From NCBI RefSeq assembly GCF_037963865.1, contig NZ_CP150170.1:5642001-5706000 (forward strand): 64,000 nt of DNA, in the 5' to 3' direction. The notes under the pieces are model-generated. The model did not search any database. It was not told where the DNA came from and worked only from the letters and a program-made list of their open reading frames with translations. The stretch's first letter is position 1. Every line of letters starts with the position of its first letter. The stretch is from Paenibacillus sp. FSL R10-2734 (lineage in GTDB: Bacteria; Bacillota; Bacilli; Paenibacillales; Paenibacillaceae). Made by a program: the position numbers and the translations under genes. This document shows positions 43,559 through 52,200 of the stretch, piece by piece.

Positions 43559-44599
43559 TTGAGAGTACACGTCTCGGATCTAAAACCTGGTAATCACCTC
43601 AACGCGGACGCGTATAGTTCAAGAGGTTTACATGTATTACCAAAAGGATCACTGCTCCAGATCAGTGATATCGCCAAGCTGATGCAGCTTGGAGTTGATT
43701 ATGTTGATATCGAGACGTTAGAGGAAGAAGCATCCCCCCTCAGCAGACCTTCAATAATTCAGACGGTGACCACTAGTTTTGATACCATGATTGACGGCTT
43801 TGAGTCTCTTTATATGGAAGCACTTTTAAAAGGAAGCTTCAACCAATCTGTGGTCAACGACATTCTTCAGCCTTCGCTTCAAACTTTGGACAAGCATAAA
43901 GATGTAGTATCCCTCTTGCTTCTACTAGATCGCGAAGATAATTATACCTACAATCACTCCCTTCAGGTAGGCATGCTCTCTTATTATATTGCGATATGGC
44001 TTGGTTATTCCAAACAAGAGTGCTATGAAATTGGTCGAGCAGGTTATTTGATTGACATTGGAAAATGCCGAATTTCACCCTCTCTCTTGAATAAACCAGG
44101 GAAGCTAACACCAGATGAGTTCGAGGAAATTAAACTACATACTAAGTACGGCTACGAAATCATACGCAATTCGATGGACGATTCTTACACAGCTTTAACC
44201 GCCCTTCAGCATCATGAACGTGAGGACGGCTCTGGATATCCCAGCGGTCTAACCAAAAACGATATTCACCCTTATGCACAAATTGCAGCGGTAGCTGACA
44301 TCTATAGTGCGATGACTTCTAAACGTGCCTATCAGTCCAAGCAAGAGCTAATTTCCGTCCTGCGTGAAATAAACAATCTCAGTTTTGGTAAACTGAACGC
44401 TAGAACTGTTCAAGCCTTTATCCAGCATTTAATGCCCAATTTCATCGGCAAGCGAGTGTTGCTGAGTACGGATGATACAGGTGTGATTATCATGAACAAT
44501 CCTGTTGATATTTTCCGTCCATTGGTAAAGATTGATGGAATGTTTCTTGATTTATCCCGTGAGCGTAACGTTGCTATTGTAGAAATTTACATGGACTAA
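43559..44599 (+). CDS. HD-GYP domain protein with altered HD motif
   Basis: A 346-residue paralog of the 39045-40148 protein, with the same N-terminal small domain (VSDLKPGNHLNADAYSSRGL) and a C-terminal beta tail. YNHSLQVGM, LHTKYGYEII, LQHHEREDGSGYPSGL and VADIYSAMTSKR are conserved. The HD dyad reads LIDIGK, with Ile165 in place of His, so one metal ligand is lost. It may therefore bind c-di-GMP without cleaving it, or be a weak enzyme. The start is TTG with AAAGGTGG at 8 nt. It lies 77 bp after the MoaD-MoaE gene, same strand. Confidence 0.9.
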   Translation: MRVHVSDLKPGNHLNADAYSSRGLHVLPKGSLLQISDIAKLMQLGVDYVDIETLEEEASPLSRPSIIQTVTTSFDTMIDGFESLYMEALLKGSFNQSVVNDILQPSLQTLDKHKDVVSLLLLLDREDNYTYNHSLQVGMLSYYIAIWLGYSKQECYEIGRAGYLIDIGKCRISPSLLNKPGKLTPDEFEEIKLHTKYGYEIIRNSMDDSYTALTALQHHEREDGSGYPSGLTKNDIHPYAQIAAVADIYSAMTSKRAYQSKQELISVLREINNLSFGKLNARTVQAFIQHLMPNFIGKRVLLSTDDTGVIIMNNPVDIFRPLVKIDGMFLDLSRERNVAIVEIYMD

Positions 44600-44600
44600 G

Positions 44601-44787
44601 GCGTTTCGATCCCTCCCAAACTCTCTGTTCCAAGGCGAGTCCCAAGGGCTCCACCCTCTGGACACCTGAAAGTTTAGTGGAAGCTTGTGACGGTGTGGAT
44701 AGAAGGAACTCCGAGTGTGACCTTGCCTTGAGGCCCCTGCTTTGCTGTGCAAAGATCGGAGCCTCAAAGCTATCTTTCGTATTCCAT
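44601..44787 (+). ncRNA. Structured 3' element after the HD-GYP gene
   Basis: A GC-richer block with no ORF of its own directly follows the stop codon and ends in a strong terminator. TTGAGGC (44728-44734) pairs with GCCTCAA (44761-44767), enclosing the perfect hairpin CTTTGC-TGT-GCAAAG (44740-44754). Further Pro-rich-looking GC tracts upstream could pair. Its sharp boundary and folding suggest a structured RNA or repeat rather than a random spacer. Confidence 0.4.
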
Positions 44788-44788
44788 G

Positions 44789-44818
44789 ATCCCCCGTTTT
44801 CTTTCGGGGGATTTTTTT
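44789..44818 (+). terminator. Strong terminator closing the HD-GYP transcript
   Basis: Perfect 8-bp stem ATCCCCCG/CGGGGGAT with loop TTTTCTTT and seven T residues. Confidence 0.92.
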
Positions 44819-44820
44819 CT

Positions 44821-45606
44821 GTTGTATTGTGTGCAACAGAATTTATGGAAATGAAGCTGGATTGGAGTTCTATTGTATTTTGTGCAATCAAAATATGGAA
44901 AATCCCCTATAATGGCTCACTTCCCGAATTCAGTTGTACAAAGTGCAGTAGATGCTATTTGGTGAGGCTGAATGATGCTTTCTATTGTAAATACTGCAGG
45001 CGTGTTGATTAGCTAATTTTTGGAAGGGAAACGTTGTATTGGCTAAGTAAATACCAGACCAAGAAACCAAGCTAACTAGTTCTCACTCTGCGGGAGATCT
45101 TATGTGGACGTGGGGGTTGTTTGTACTTTGTGCAATAGAACGTTGATTAAAGAGACAGAATGGTTATTTCATTGCACTTTGTACAATTAAAATAGTCTAA
45201 CACCGTCTTTTTTGTGGATTCCTCGATAATCTATTGCACGAAATACATTAGACGACGGTACAATTAGATGGTTTCAGGTCGATTCAATTGTACAGAGTGC
45301 AATTGAACGTTACATTTTATAGTGAAAAGCTACCAAACCACAAAGCAATCAAGCCATAAAGCAGGTATCAGCTGCTCTGACGCTTGGTACCTATATCGCT
45401 CTGACATCATCCCAGACACAAATAGTTGCATTTCGTGCACTTAAACTAACTTTCCTTAAAGGATTTGGCAATATAGTTGCAGTTTGTACACTTATATCAG
45501 CCAAATATCCGCCGAAAGCTCCTAGTAACGTTTTTTAACTGCACAGAGTGCAATTAAAATGGTGGAGTATTAACATACTCAGCAGGATAGTTGCAGAAAG
45601 TGCAAC
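44821..45606. repeat. Array of eleven 17-bp palindromic units, family 4
   Basis: Units of the form RTTGYAC-nnn-GTGCAAY occur at 44821, 44872, 44933, 45120, 45171, 45233, 45287, 45425, 45476, 45538 and 45590 (17 bp each). Examples are ATTGCACTTTGTACAAT and GTTGCAGAAAGTGCAAC. Spacings cluster at 51-62 bp, with two longer gaps. Intervening DNA is not conserved, so this is not a tandem repeat or CRISPR array. No gene lies in the stretch. Confidence 0.75.
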
Positions 45607-45958
45607 TACCCAGTCGGAGAAGGTGCTAGTGTGTCGATCCTAGGAACGGAAGCAAGGAAACGGGAAAGTGAGTGTTGTGATAGTAAAAGGCTAGGCAGAT
45701 TGGCGAACAAATCTCTGTTTATACCATGATTTAGTTAATCAACAGGCGTATAAATACTGCAATAGAATGATCCGAATTCAGAATGCTAGGTCCCTAACTT
45801 CCTAGATCCTTACCATCCTAAATCCCCACCTTCCCCTCTTCATCACAGCTCTTCTCCCTGGCTCGTAAACCCTAGTCATTCGTAACCCTCCTATCATTAA
45901 TCACATGATGATTGAATTACAAATTTCTTGGCGAGACTAATATGTGGCTTAAATATTT
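45607..45958. other. Gene-free gap
   Basis: No ORF with a ribosome site, hairpin terminator or repeat was recognised here. The ribosome site of the next gene begins at about 45961. Confidence 0.5.
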
Positions 45959-45974
45959 CTAGGAGGTAATAAGT

Positions 45975-46223
45975 ATGCTTCCAGTCCATGAACGTCTTGC
46001 CGAGCTGTTCACTCTAAGTCGTCTACGCCAGCTTACAGCCTCCGAAGAAACGGAGCAGCAGCAATGTCTGCAAGTGAACGCCACTTACTGTTGGGAGATG
46101 GCTCGACTACAAAATGAAATACTGTTAGCGGAACAAACAACGGATACACGGTGGCATCAGGATATTTGTGCCCAATTGTTTGAGCTGCGTGTAACAGGTA
46201 GGTTACCCAAACGTCCAAAGTAA
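45975..46223 (+). CDS. Small conserved-looking protein, unknown function
   Basis: An 82-residue, largely alpha-helical, hydrophilic protein with two Cys residues (QQQCLQV, QDICAQL) and a basic end (GRLPKRPK). AGGAGG lies 8 nt before the ATG and a terminator follows the stop, so it is a real single-gene transcript. The amphipathic helices around ERLAELFTLSRLRQLTASEETEQQQ slightly resemble small Firmicute DUF896-type proteins, but not enough to assign it. Function is not known. Confidence 0.7.
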   Translation: MLPVHERLAELFTLSRLRQLTASEETEQQQCLQVNATYCWEMARLQNEILLAEQTTDTRWHQDICAQLFELRVTGRLPKRPK

Positions 46224-46239
46224 TTGGACGTACAATATA

Positions 46240-46290
46240 AAACAGCCCACTCCTCACTTGCTTTCGCAAGGGGGAATGGGCTGTTCTTCT
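46240..46290. terminator. Bidirectional terminator between the small gene and the ABC operon
   Basis: AACAGCCCA/TGGGCTGTT form the outer stem, CTCC/GGGG and CTTG..CAAG the inner stems. The plus strand ends TTCTTCT and the minus strand TTTTATATT. It serves convergent gene ends at 46223 and 46294. Confidence 0.8.
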
Positions 46291-46293
46291 GTA

Positions 46294-48162
46294 CTATAGG
46301 AAGCGGAATTGCGCTTCTATCAAACCGTTATACACACCATCACGAGAAGTCAGCTCCCGATGGGTTCCTTCCTCTTTGATCTCACCGTGGTCCAGAACGA
46401 CTATTTTATCCGCATGGCGGATGGTAGATAGTCTATGGGCTACGATAAAGGAGGTGCGGCCCTGAAGCAAGATTTTGAGTGCTTCCTGAATCTTCAGCTC
46501 CGTCTCTGTATCTATACTGGCTGTTGCTTCATCAAGAATTAGAATCCGTGGATTCGCCAATAGTGCACGGGCGAAGGAGAGAAGCTGACGCTGTCCCATG
46601 GACAAGGCACTACCGCGCTCTTCTACCTCTGTCTCATACCCTCCAGGAAGCTTCATAATAAAGTCATGGGCGTCCACTGCTTTCGCAGCATTTTCCACTT
46701 CTTCATCGGTAGCATCCAGTCGACCAAACCGAATGTTATCGCGAATCGTTCCTGAGAAAATAAAGGTATCCTGCAGCACGATTCCGATCTGCCTTCTCAG
46801 ACTATCCAGTGTAACCTCACGGATATCTTCTCCATCAATCGTAATTTGTCCGCTCTTTATATCATAGAAACGGCCAATCAGGTTAATAATCGTACTTTTC
46901 CCTGATCCTGTATGACCCACAAGGGCGATTGATTGCCCAGCTTTTACATCCAGATCGATACCTTTTAAAGCCGCCCGACCTTTTTCATATTCAAAGACGA
47001 CCTTATTAAAGTTAATATCTCCACGAATAGTGCCTAGTGGCTTAGCCCCTGGATTATCTTGAACCGAAGGCTGCTCATCCAAATATTCAAAGATCCGTTC
47101 CGAGGAGGCCATCGCTACAAGCAGCTGGTTATACATCTGGCCCAGACGGTTGATCGGGTCCCAGAAGTTACTGACATAAGAGCTGAATGCTACCAGCAAA
47201 CCGACTGTAAGCTCACCAGATTGGATCAGATAAGCCCCTAGCCAAAAGAGGATCATCGTTCCAAAACCACCAGTAATCTCAATCATCGGCCCGAAAGCTT
47301 GGTTCATCGCAGATGCTTTATTCCAGGATTTTTTGCTGTCGGTATTCATAACATCAAAATAATTCATATTTTCACGTTCTTGTGTATAAGCCTGTGTGAC
47401 CCTGATCCCCTGAATCGATTCATTCAAGTGAGAATTAATTCTGGAGTTCTTCATCCGTACATCCTGCCAAGCGATCCGAATCTTCTGGCGCAGCTTAGTA
47501 GAAATAAAGAACATGATCGGAACGGTAACCATTACAGCAAGACCAAGTTTCCAGTTGATCAATAGCAGTATAATGGTTATCCCCAAAAGCTGAACGCAGT
47601 CAATCATTAGATTGACTACCCCGTTCGTGAACAAATCCTGCAGTGAGTTGATATCATTCGTCACACGTACTAATACCGAGCCTGCTGGACGTTTATCGAA
47701 GAAGTTAAACGAGAGCTTCTGAATATGCTTGAACAAGTCAGAACGCAAATCATAAATCACTCTTTGTCCGATGATGTTCGTGTACTTAATCCGGTACACA
47801 CCAGCAATCCATTGAATGAGATATAAGACGATCACACCTGCCGTAAGCGAATAAAGAAGTGTTAAGCTGGGATTTCCAACCTTAGGTGCTATGGCACGGT
47901 CAATAGCTAAACTTGTCAAGAATGGAACGGTCAGCTTCGTAATGGTTCCCAGAATCATCATGATAGAAACCAGAGGAAGCATCTGTTTAGCGTATGGCTT
48001 CATATAACTGAATAGTCTGCTGAACTGCTTCCAGTCAAACGCTTTGTCGATAACATCATCATCTTTGTATACAAAGCGTTCATCCAATGTCTGCTGCTCG
48101 GCTGCTTTACTCTTTGCTCCCGTAGCGGTGTTCTGTTTGGCTTCAAGTTTCATATGCCTCAC
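46294..48162 (-). CDS. ABC exporter subunit (permease-ATPase), canonical Walker B partner
   Basis: A 622-residue half-transporter. An N-terminal extension of about 45 residues precedes six helices (about 55-350) and the ATPase domain (about 380-615). Walker A Lys422 is in VGHTGSGKSTI, Walker B is ILILDEATASID with the catalytic Glu, and the H loop is VAHRLSTI. The signature reads LSMGQ instead of LSGGQ. With the upstream gene it forms a heterodimer: its changed signature faces the partner's Asp Walker B. It resembles YheH/BmrD-type multidrug exporters. It overlaps the upstream gene by 4 bp (ATGA). Confidence 0.94.
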   Translation of the reverse strand: MRHMKLEAKQNTATGAKSKAAEQQTLDERFVYKDDDVIDKAFDWKQFSRLFSYMKPYAKQMLPLVSIMMILGTITKLTVPFLTSLAIDRAIAPKVGNPSLTLLYSLTAGVIVLYLIQWIAGVYRIKYTNIIGQRVIYDLRSDLFKHIQKLSFNFFDKRPAGSVLVRVTNDINSLQDLFTNGVVNLMIDCVQLLGITIILLLINWKLGLAVMVTVPIMFFISTKLRQKIRIAWQDVRMKNSRINSHLNESIQGIRVTQAYTQERENMNYFDVMNTDSKKSWNKASAMNQAFGPMIEITGGFGTMILFWLGAYLIQSGELTVGLLVAFSSYVSNFWDPINRLGQMYNQLLVAMASSERIFEYLDEQPSVQDNPGAKPLGTIRGDINFNKVVFEYEKGRAALKGIDLDVKAGQSIALVGHTGSGKSTIINLIGRFYDIKSGQITIDGEDIREVTLDSLRRQIGIVLQDTFIFSGTIRDNIRFGRLDATDEEVENAAKAVDAHDFIMKLPGGYETEVEERGSALSMGQRQLLSFARALLANPRILILDEATASIDTETELKIQEALKILLQGRTSFIVAHRLSTIRHADKIVVLDHGEIKEEGTHRELTSRDGVYNGLIEAQFRFL

Positions 48163-49919
48163 TCCTCCCCTCTTCCGGTAGCTCTTGATAGATAGTCCGC
48201 ATACTGTATCCGGTACACATCTTGGTAGGGACCTGGAACCTCTATTAGCTCCTGATGCGTACCACGCTGCTGAACATGACCTTCGTTCATGACGATGATC
48301 TGATCCGCATGACGTAAGGAGGATATCCGATGAGCGATAATAAGTGTTGTACGCCCATTCATGACCTCTTGGAAACCAGCCTGAATCTCATGCTCCGTTT
48401 CCATATCGACAGCGCTGGTCGCATCATCGAGGATGAGGATACGCGGATTCTTAAGCAGTGCTCTTGCGATGGCAATCCGCTGCTTTTGTCCGCCAGAGAG
48501 ACCCATCCCGCGTTCGCCCACTACAGTGTCATAACCGTCTGCCATCTCCATAATAAAATCATGCGCTTTTGCCAACTGTGCAGCACGGATAATCTCCTCC
48601 ATGCTTACATTTTTCAAGCCATATGAAATGTTGTTGCGGATGGACGAGGAGAACAGGAACGTTTCCTGAAATACGGTGGCAATCTGTGACCGCAGACTGC
48701 GCACATTGTATTCTCTAATATCGATGCCATCCAGCGTAATACTACCTTCATTTACATCGTAAGCGCGCATCATCAATTGTGTAATGGTTGATTTACCTGA
48801 ACCTGTACCACCAAGAAATCCGATAATCTCACCCGATTTGGCTTCAAAATGGATGTCAGTAACCGCAGGTAATTTATTCCCGTACGCAAACGTTACATGA
48901 TTAAAGGCGACATCCCCCTTAACCTCAGAAGGTACGAGTTCACGGGCATCTTCTTTATCCTTCACATCAATTCTTTGATTAAGTACTTCAAGTACACGTT
49001 CTCCCGAAGCTTTGGACTGTGTATAGTTATTAATATGAAAACCTAGGCCCCATACTGGTCCAATGATGTACCAAATCAAGCTGAAGAAGGCAACCAATTC
49101 TCCTAGTGACATTTTCCCTTTAATGACGAGCGTGCCACCTACGCCTAACAGAATCGCTATACTGACTGATGCTAGAAGCTCCATGACAGGAAAAAACTTA
49201 CTCCAGAGCTCTGCGGCAAAAATCTGATTGTTCTTATAACGTTCATTACGGTGTGAGAATTTCTCAACTTCGTGAGCCTCTCTAGCAAACGATTTGACAG
49301 TACGCACACCGGTAATATTCTCCTGTACAGCCGTTGTCAGAGAACTCAGCGCAAGGCGCATCTCTTGAAAGGCCGGATGAATCTTCGACTCAAATCTTAA
49401 AGCTACAGCAGCCAGAAATGGCATAGTAATCAGTGTAACCAATGTTAGCTGCCAATTAATGGTGAACATCATGATAGAACCAAAAAGCACCATAAAAAAC
49501 ACATTAAGCAGTTGAGCAAAACCAAAACCGATAAAGTTTCGGATCGCTTCCAAATCCCCGGTCAGCCGGGACATCAGATCTCCTGTTTTCGCGGTATCAT
49601 AATAACGGAAAGATAGAAATTGCAATTTCTCATAACAAGCGTTGCGTAGCCGGTATGCTAGAAAATTACCTAACCGCCCTCCGTAAAAACCATGTGCAAA
49701 TTGTAGGCATGCTTTTACGATTACTACTGCTAACACGCTGAGAGCCAACACGGGCACCTCTTCAAACTTGAGTGGAACAATTACATCATCGATCAGCCTT
49801 CTTAACAAATTGGGGGTAATTAGCCCCACTGCAGTTGCGGCGGCCAAGCATACAATCGAAAGAATCAAATAATGCAGCTTCTCTCGGTAATAGCCTCGCA
49901 GTTGCCTGAGAACATCCAT
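48159..49919 (-). CDS. ABC exporter subunit (permease-ATPase), degenerate Walker B partner
   Basis: A 586-residue half-transporter with six helices (about 15-300) and an ATPase domain (about 330-575). Walker A Lys376 is in LGGTGSGKSTI, the signature GLSGGQKQRIA is canonical, and Walker B is ILILDDATSAVD, with Asp where the catalytic Glu should be. This pairing of one dead and one live site is the hallmark of heterodimeric exporters such as BmrC/BmrD and TM287/288. Ribosome site AGGAGGAGA precedes the ATG. First gene of a two-gene operon. Likely drug or lipid export; cargo unknown. Confidence 0.94.
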   Translation of the reverse strand: MDVLRQLRGYYREKLHYLILSIVCLAAATAVGLITPNLLRRLIDDVIVPLKFEEVPVLALSVLAVVIVKACLQFAHGFYGGRLGNFLAYRLRNACYEKLQFLSFRYYDTAKTGDLMSRLTGDLEAIRNFIGFGFAQLLNVFFMVLFGSIMMFTINWQLTLVTLITMPFLAAVALRFESKIHPAFQEMRLALSSLTTAVQENITGVRTVKSFAREAHEVEKFSHRNERYKNNQIFAAELWSKFFPVMELLASVSIAILLGVGGTLVIKGKMSLGELVAFFSLIWYIIGPVWGLGFHINNYTQSKASGERVLEVLNQRIDVKDKEDARELVPSEVKGDVAFNHVTFAYGNKLPAVTDIHFEAKSGEIIGFLGGTGSGKSTITQLMMRAYDVNEGSITLDGIDIREYNVRSLRSQIATVFQETFLFSSSIRNNISYGLKNVSMEEIIRAAQLAKAHDFIMEMADGYDTVVGERGMGLSGGQKQRIAIARALLKNPRILILDDATSAVDMETEHEIQAGFQEVMNGRTTLIIAHRISSLRHADQIIVMNEGHVQQRGTHQELIEVPGPYQDVYRIQYADYLSRATGRGEE

Positions 49920-50235
49920 ATCTCTCCTCCTTAAAGCTTACAAAGTTTTTTTAGCGCTTACAATTTTATTGACTTTATGCAGTGTATCATCCCTAATTTA
50001 AAGCGGCAAAGGGTAGATTTGCGCGTTTATCCCGTTATTTCGGAAAAAAGACCCATATATAGGTGATAAACGACCATCATTGTCTTAAAATACTCGAGTT
50101 TCCTCCTTAATGCTGTTGAATTAAGAAACATCATAATCCTCATCGAGATTGGGCACCCCAAAGATACCCTTTATCAGGTTTTTTACATAGAATTTGGATT
50201 ATATCCTTTCAAAAGAAAACTTCACTTCGATTTCC
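49920..50235. other. Upstream region of the ABC operon
   Basis: No gene was seen. On the minus strand a weak sigma-A-like pair (TTGCCG, 17 nt, TACACT) lies at about 49984-50012. TTGTAAGC occurs twice as a direct repeat between it and the start codon (about 49935-49965). The rest, to the suf terminator, shows nothing recognisable. Confidence 0.35.
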
Positions 50236-50300
50236 AAATAAAAATACGTATCCGAGTAACTTGAGCATTAAAGCATCAAGATCACTACGAATACGTATTT
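50236..50300 (-). terminator. Terminator of the suf operon
   Basis: A long minus-strand stem AAATACGTAT..CG..CTTGA paired with TCAAG..CGGATACGTATTT, followed by TTTATTT, 47 bp past sufB. Confidence 0.85.
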
Positions 50301-50346
50301 GCTATTACCTATAAAAGTGAAGCAGGTCCCCCTTGATTAATCAAGG

Positions 50347-51744
50347 TTAACCGATACTTCCCTCCATCTCAAACTTGATCAAACGGTTCATTTCGACCGC
50401 ATATTCCATCGGCAGCTCCTTGGTGAACGGCTCGATGAAGCCCATAATGATCATTTGTGTTGCATCAGCTTCTGTGAGGCCACGGCTCATCAGGTAGAAC
50501 AGTTGCTCCTCAGAAACTTTGGACACTGTTGCTTCATGCTCAAGAACGATGTTATCGTTCATGATTTCATTGTAAGGAATCGTATCCGAAGTGGATTCGT
50601 TATCCAAAATGAGCGTATCGCATTTAATGTTCGATTTCGCACCTTCTGCCTGACGGCCAAAGGAAGCAAGACCACGATAAGTTACTTTACCGCCATGCTT
50701 ACTGATCGATTTTGATACAATAGTGGATGTTGTGTCTGGCGCCAAATGAATCATCTTAGCACCTGCATCCTGATGCTGGTCTTTACCCGCTACCGCGATG
50801 GACAGTACTGAACCTTTAGCTCCACGGCCTTTAAGAACAACCGCAGGATATTTCATGGTCAGCTTGGAACCGATGTTACCATCGACCCATTCCATCGTAG
50901 CATTCTCTTCTGCAACCGCACGTTTAGTAACGAGGTTGTAGATGTTAGGAGCCCAGTTCTGGATTGTAGTATAACGAACGCGAGCGTTCTTCATACACAA
51001 GATTTCAACAACCGCACTATGCAAGGAATTCGTGCTGTAGATCGGCGCTGTACATCCTTCTACGTAATGCACAAAGCTGTCTTCGTCCGCTAGGATCAAA
51101 GTACGCTCAAATTGTCCCATGTTCTCGGAGTTAATACGGAAGTATGCCTGCAAAGGAACTTCGCATTTCACACCCTTAGGAACATAGATAAAGCTTCCGC
51201 CTGACCAAACTGCACTGTTAAGTGCGGCAAACTTGTTGTCTGCAGGAGGAATGATCGTTCCGAAGAACTTTTTAAACAATTCCGGATGTTCACGCAGTGC
51301 AGTGTCGGTATCTGTAAAAATAACCCCTTGATCTTCAAGGCTCTTCTGCATGCTGTGGTATACAACCTCGGATTCATATTGTGCCGATACGCCAGCGAGG
51401 AATTTTTGTTCCGCTTCTGGAATACCTAGCTTATCGAAGGTTTCTTTAATTTCAGATGGTACTTCTTCCCAAGTCTTCCCTTGCTTCTCGGAAGGTCTTA
51501 CATAGTATTGGATTTCATCGAAATCGAGATCATCCAGGTTGCCGCCCCATGTCGGCATCGGCATTTTATAAAATTGCTCCAGAGATTTCAAGCGGAAGTC
51601 AAGCATCCACTGTGGTTCGTTTTTGATTGCTGAAATTTCTTTAACAATTTCGGCCGTCAAACCTTTACCAGACTGGAATATCGACTTATGCTCATCACGG
51701 AACCCATATTGGTACTCTTCCATATCAGGCGCTTTTTTAGCCAT
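50347..51744 (-). CDS. sufB: Fe-S cluster scaffold subunit SufB
   Basis: A 465-residue scaffold protein of the SufBCD complex, which builds Fe-S clusters. The right-handed beta-helix core is clear (SGGSFIYVPKGVKCEVPLQAYFRI, ALREHPELFKKFFG, MEWVDGNIGSKLTMKYPAVVLKGRGAKG, CDTLILDNESTSDTIPYNEI). The C-terminal helix region FYLMSRGLTEADATQMIIMGFIEPF binds SufC. It is the last gene of sufCDSUB, 24 bp after sufU. Confidence 0.97.
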   Translation of the reverse strand: MAKKAPDMEEYQYGFRDEHKSIFQSGKGLTAEIVKEISAIKNEPQWMLDFRLKSLEQFYKMPMPTWGGNLDDLDFDEIQYYVRPSEKQGKTWEEVPSEIKETFDKLGIPEAEQKFLAGVSAQYESEVVYHSMQKSLEDQGVIFTDTDTALREHPELFKKFFGTIIPPADNKFAALNSAVWSGGSFIYVPKGVKCEVPLQAYFRINSENMGQFERTLILADEDSFVHYVEGCTAPIYSTNSLHSAVVEILCMKNARVRYTTIQNWAPNIYNLVTKRAVAEENATMEWVDGNIGSKLTMKYPAVVLKGRGAKGSVLSIAVAGKDQHQDAGAKMIHLAPDTTSTIVSKSISKHGGKVTYRGLASFGRQAEGAKSNIKCDTLILDNESTSDTIPYNEIMNDNIVLEHEATVSKVSEEQLFYLMSRGLTEADATQMIIMGFIEPFTKELPMEYAVEMNRLIKFEMEGSIG

Positions 51745-51768
51745 GGTGTCAGCCTCCTTGTTCTTCTA

Positions 51769-52200
51769 TTAATGATGTTGCTCTTCTTCGTCAATTCCTT
51801 TACGAAGTGCGTTCCAAGCCAGCGTTGCACATTTGATTCGTGCAGGAAATTTATTTACACCCGAAAGGGCCTCGATATCTTCATAATCCCCAAAATCCAC
51901 TTCTTCACCCTTCATCAATAAGGAGAATTTATCGGCCAGTTCAAGCGCACGTTCAACCGTTTGTCCTTTGATCGCCTCCGTCATCATCGAAGCCGATGAC
52001 ATACTGATCGAACAACCTTCACCGTTATAACGGGCATCTTTCACGATTCCATCTTCTACCTTAAGCTGAAGTGTAATACGGTCACCACAAGTTGGGTTAT
52101 TTAGTTCAATTTTCAGAGCATCATCTTCAAATGAACCACGATTCCGAGGACTTTTATAATGATCCATAATTACGCGTCTGTATAAGTCATCCAAGTTCAT
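51769..52200 (-). CDS. sufU: Sulphur relay protein SufU
   Basis: A 143-residue zinc-dependent sulphurtransferase that takes sulphur from SufS. The three Cys ligands/acceptors are Cys38 (NNPTCGDRI), Cys63 (GEGCSISMSSAS) and Cys124 (RIKCATLAWNAL), with the SufU-specific insertion (about 85-115) that separates it from IscU. Its start overlaps the sufS stop by 14 bp. It replaces SufE in Firmicutes. Confidence 0.97.
   Translation of the reverse strand: MNLDDLYRRVIMDHYKSPRNRGSFEDDALKIELNNPTCGDRITLQLKVEDGIVKDARYNGEGCSISMSSASMMTEAIKGQTVERALELADKFSLLMKGEEVDFGDYEDIEALSGVNKFPARIKCATLAWNALRKGIDEEEQHH

Noticed and set aside
44677..45012. 111-codon plus-strand ORF after the HD-GYP gene
   Set aside because: It spans a strong terminator and two palindrome units, starts without a ribosome site and looks non-coding.
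44821..45606. CRISPR-like look of the evenly spaced repeats
   Set aside because: Repeat units are 17 bp, palindromic and too divergent, spacers vary from 34 to 170 bp, and no cas genes are nearby.
45975..46223. Assignment of the small protein to DUF896
   Set aside because: Only general helical similarity; the core DUF896 motif is absent, so the call was left as unknown.
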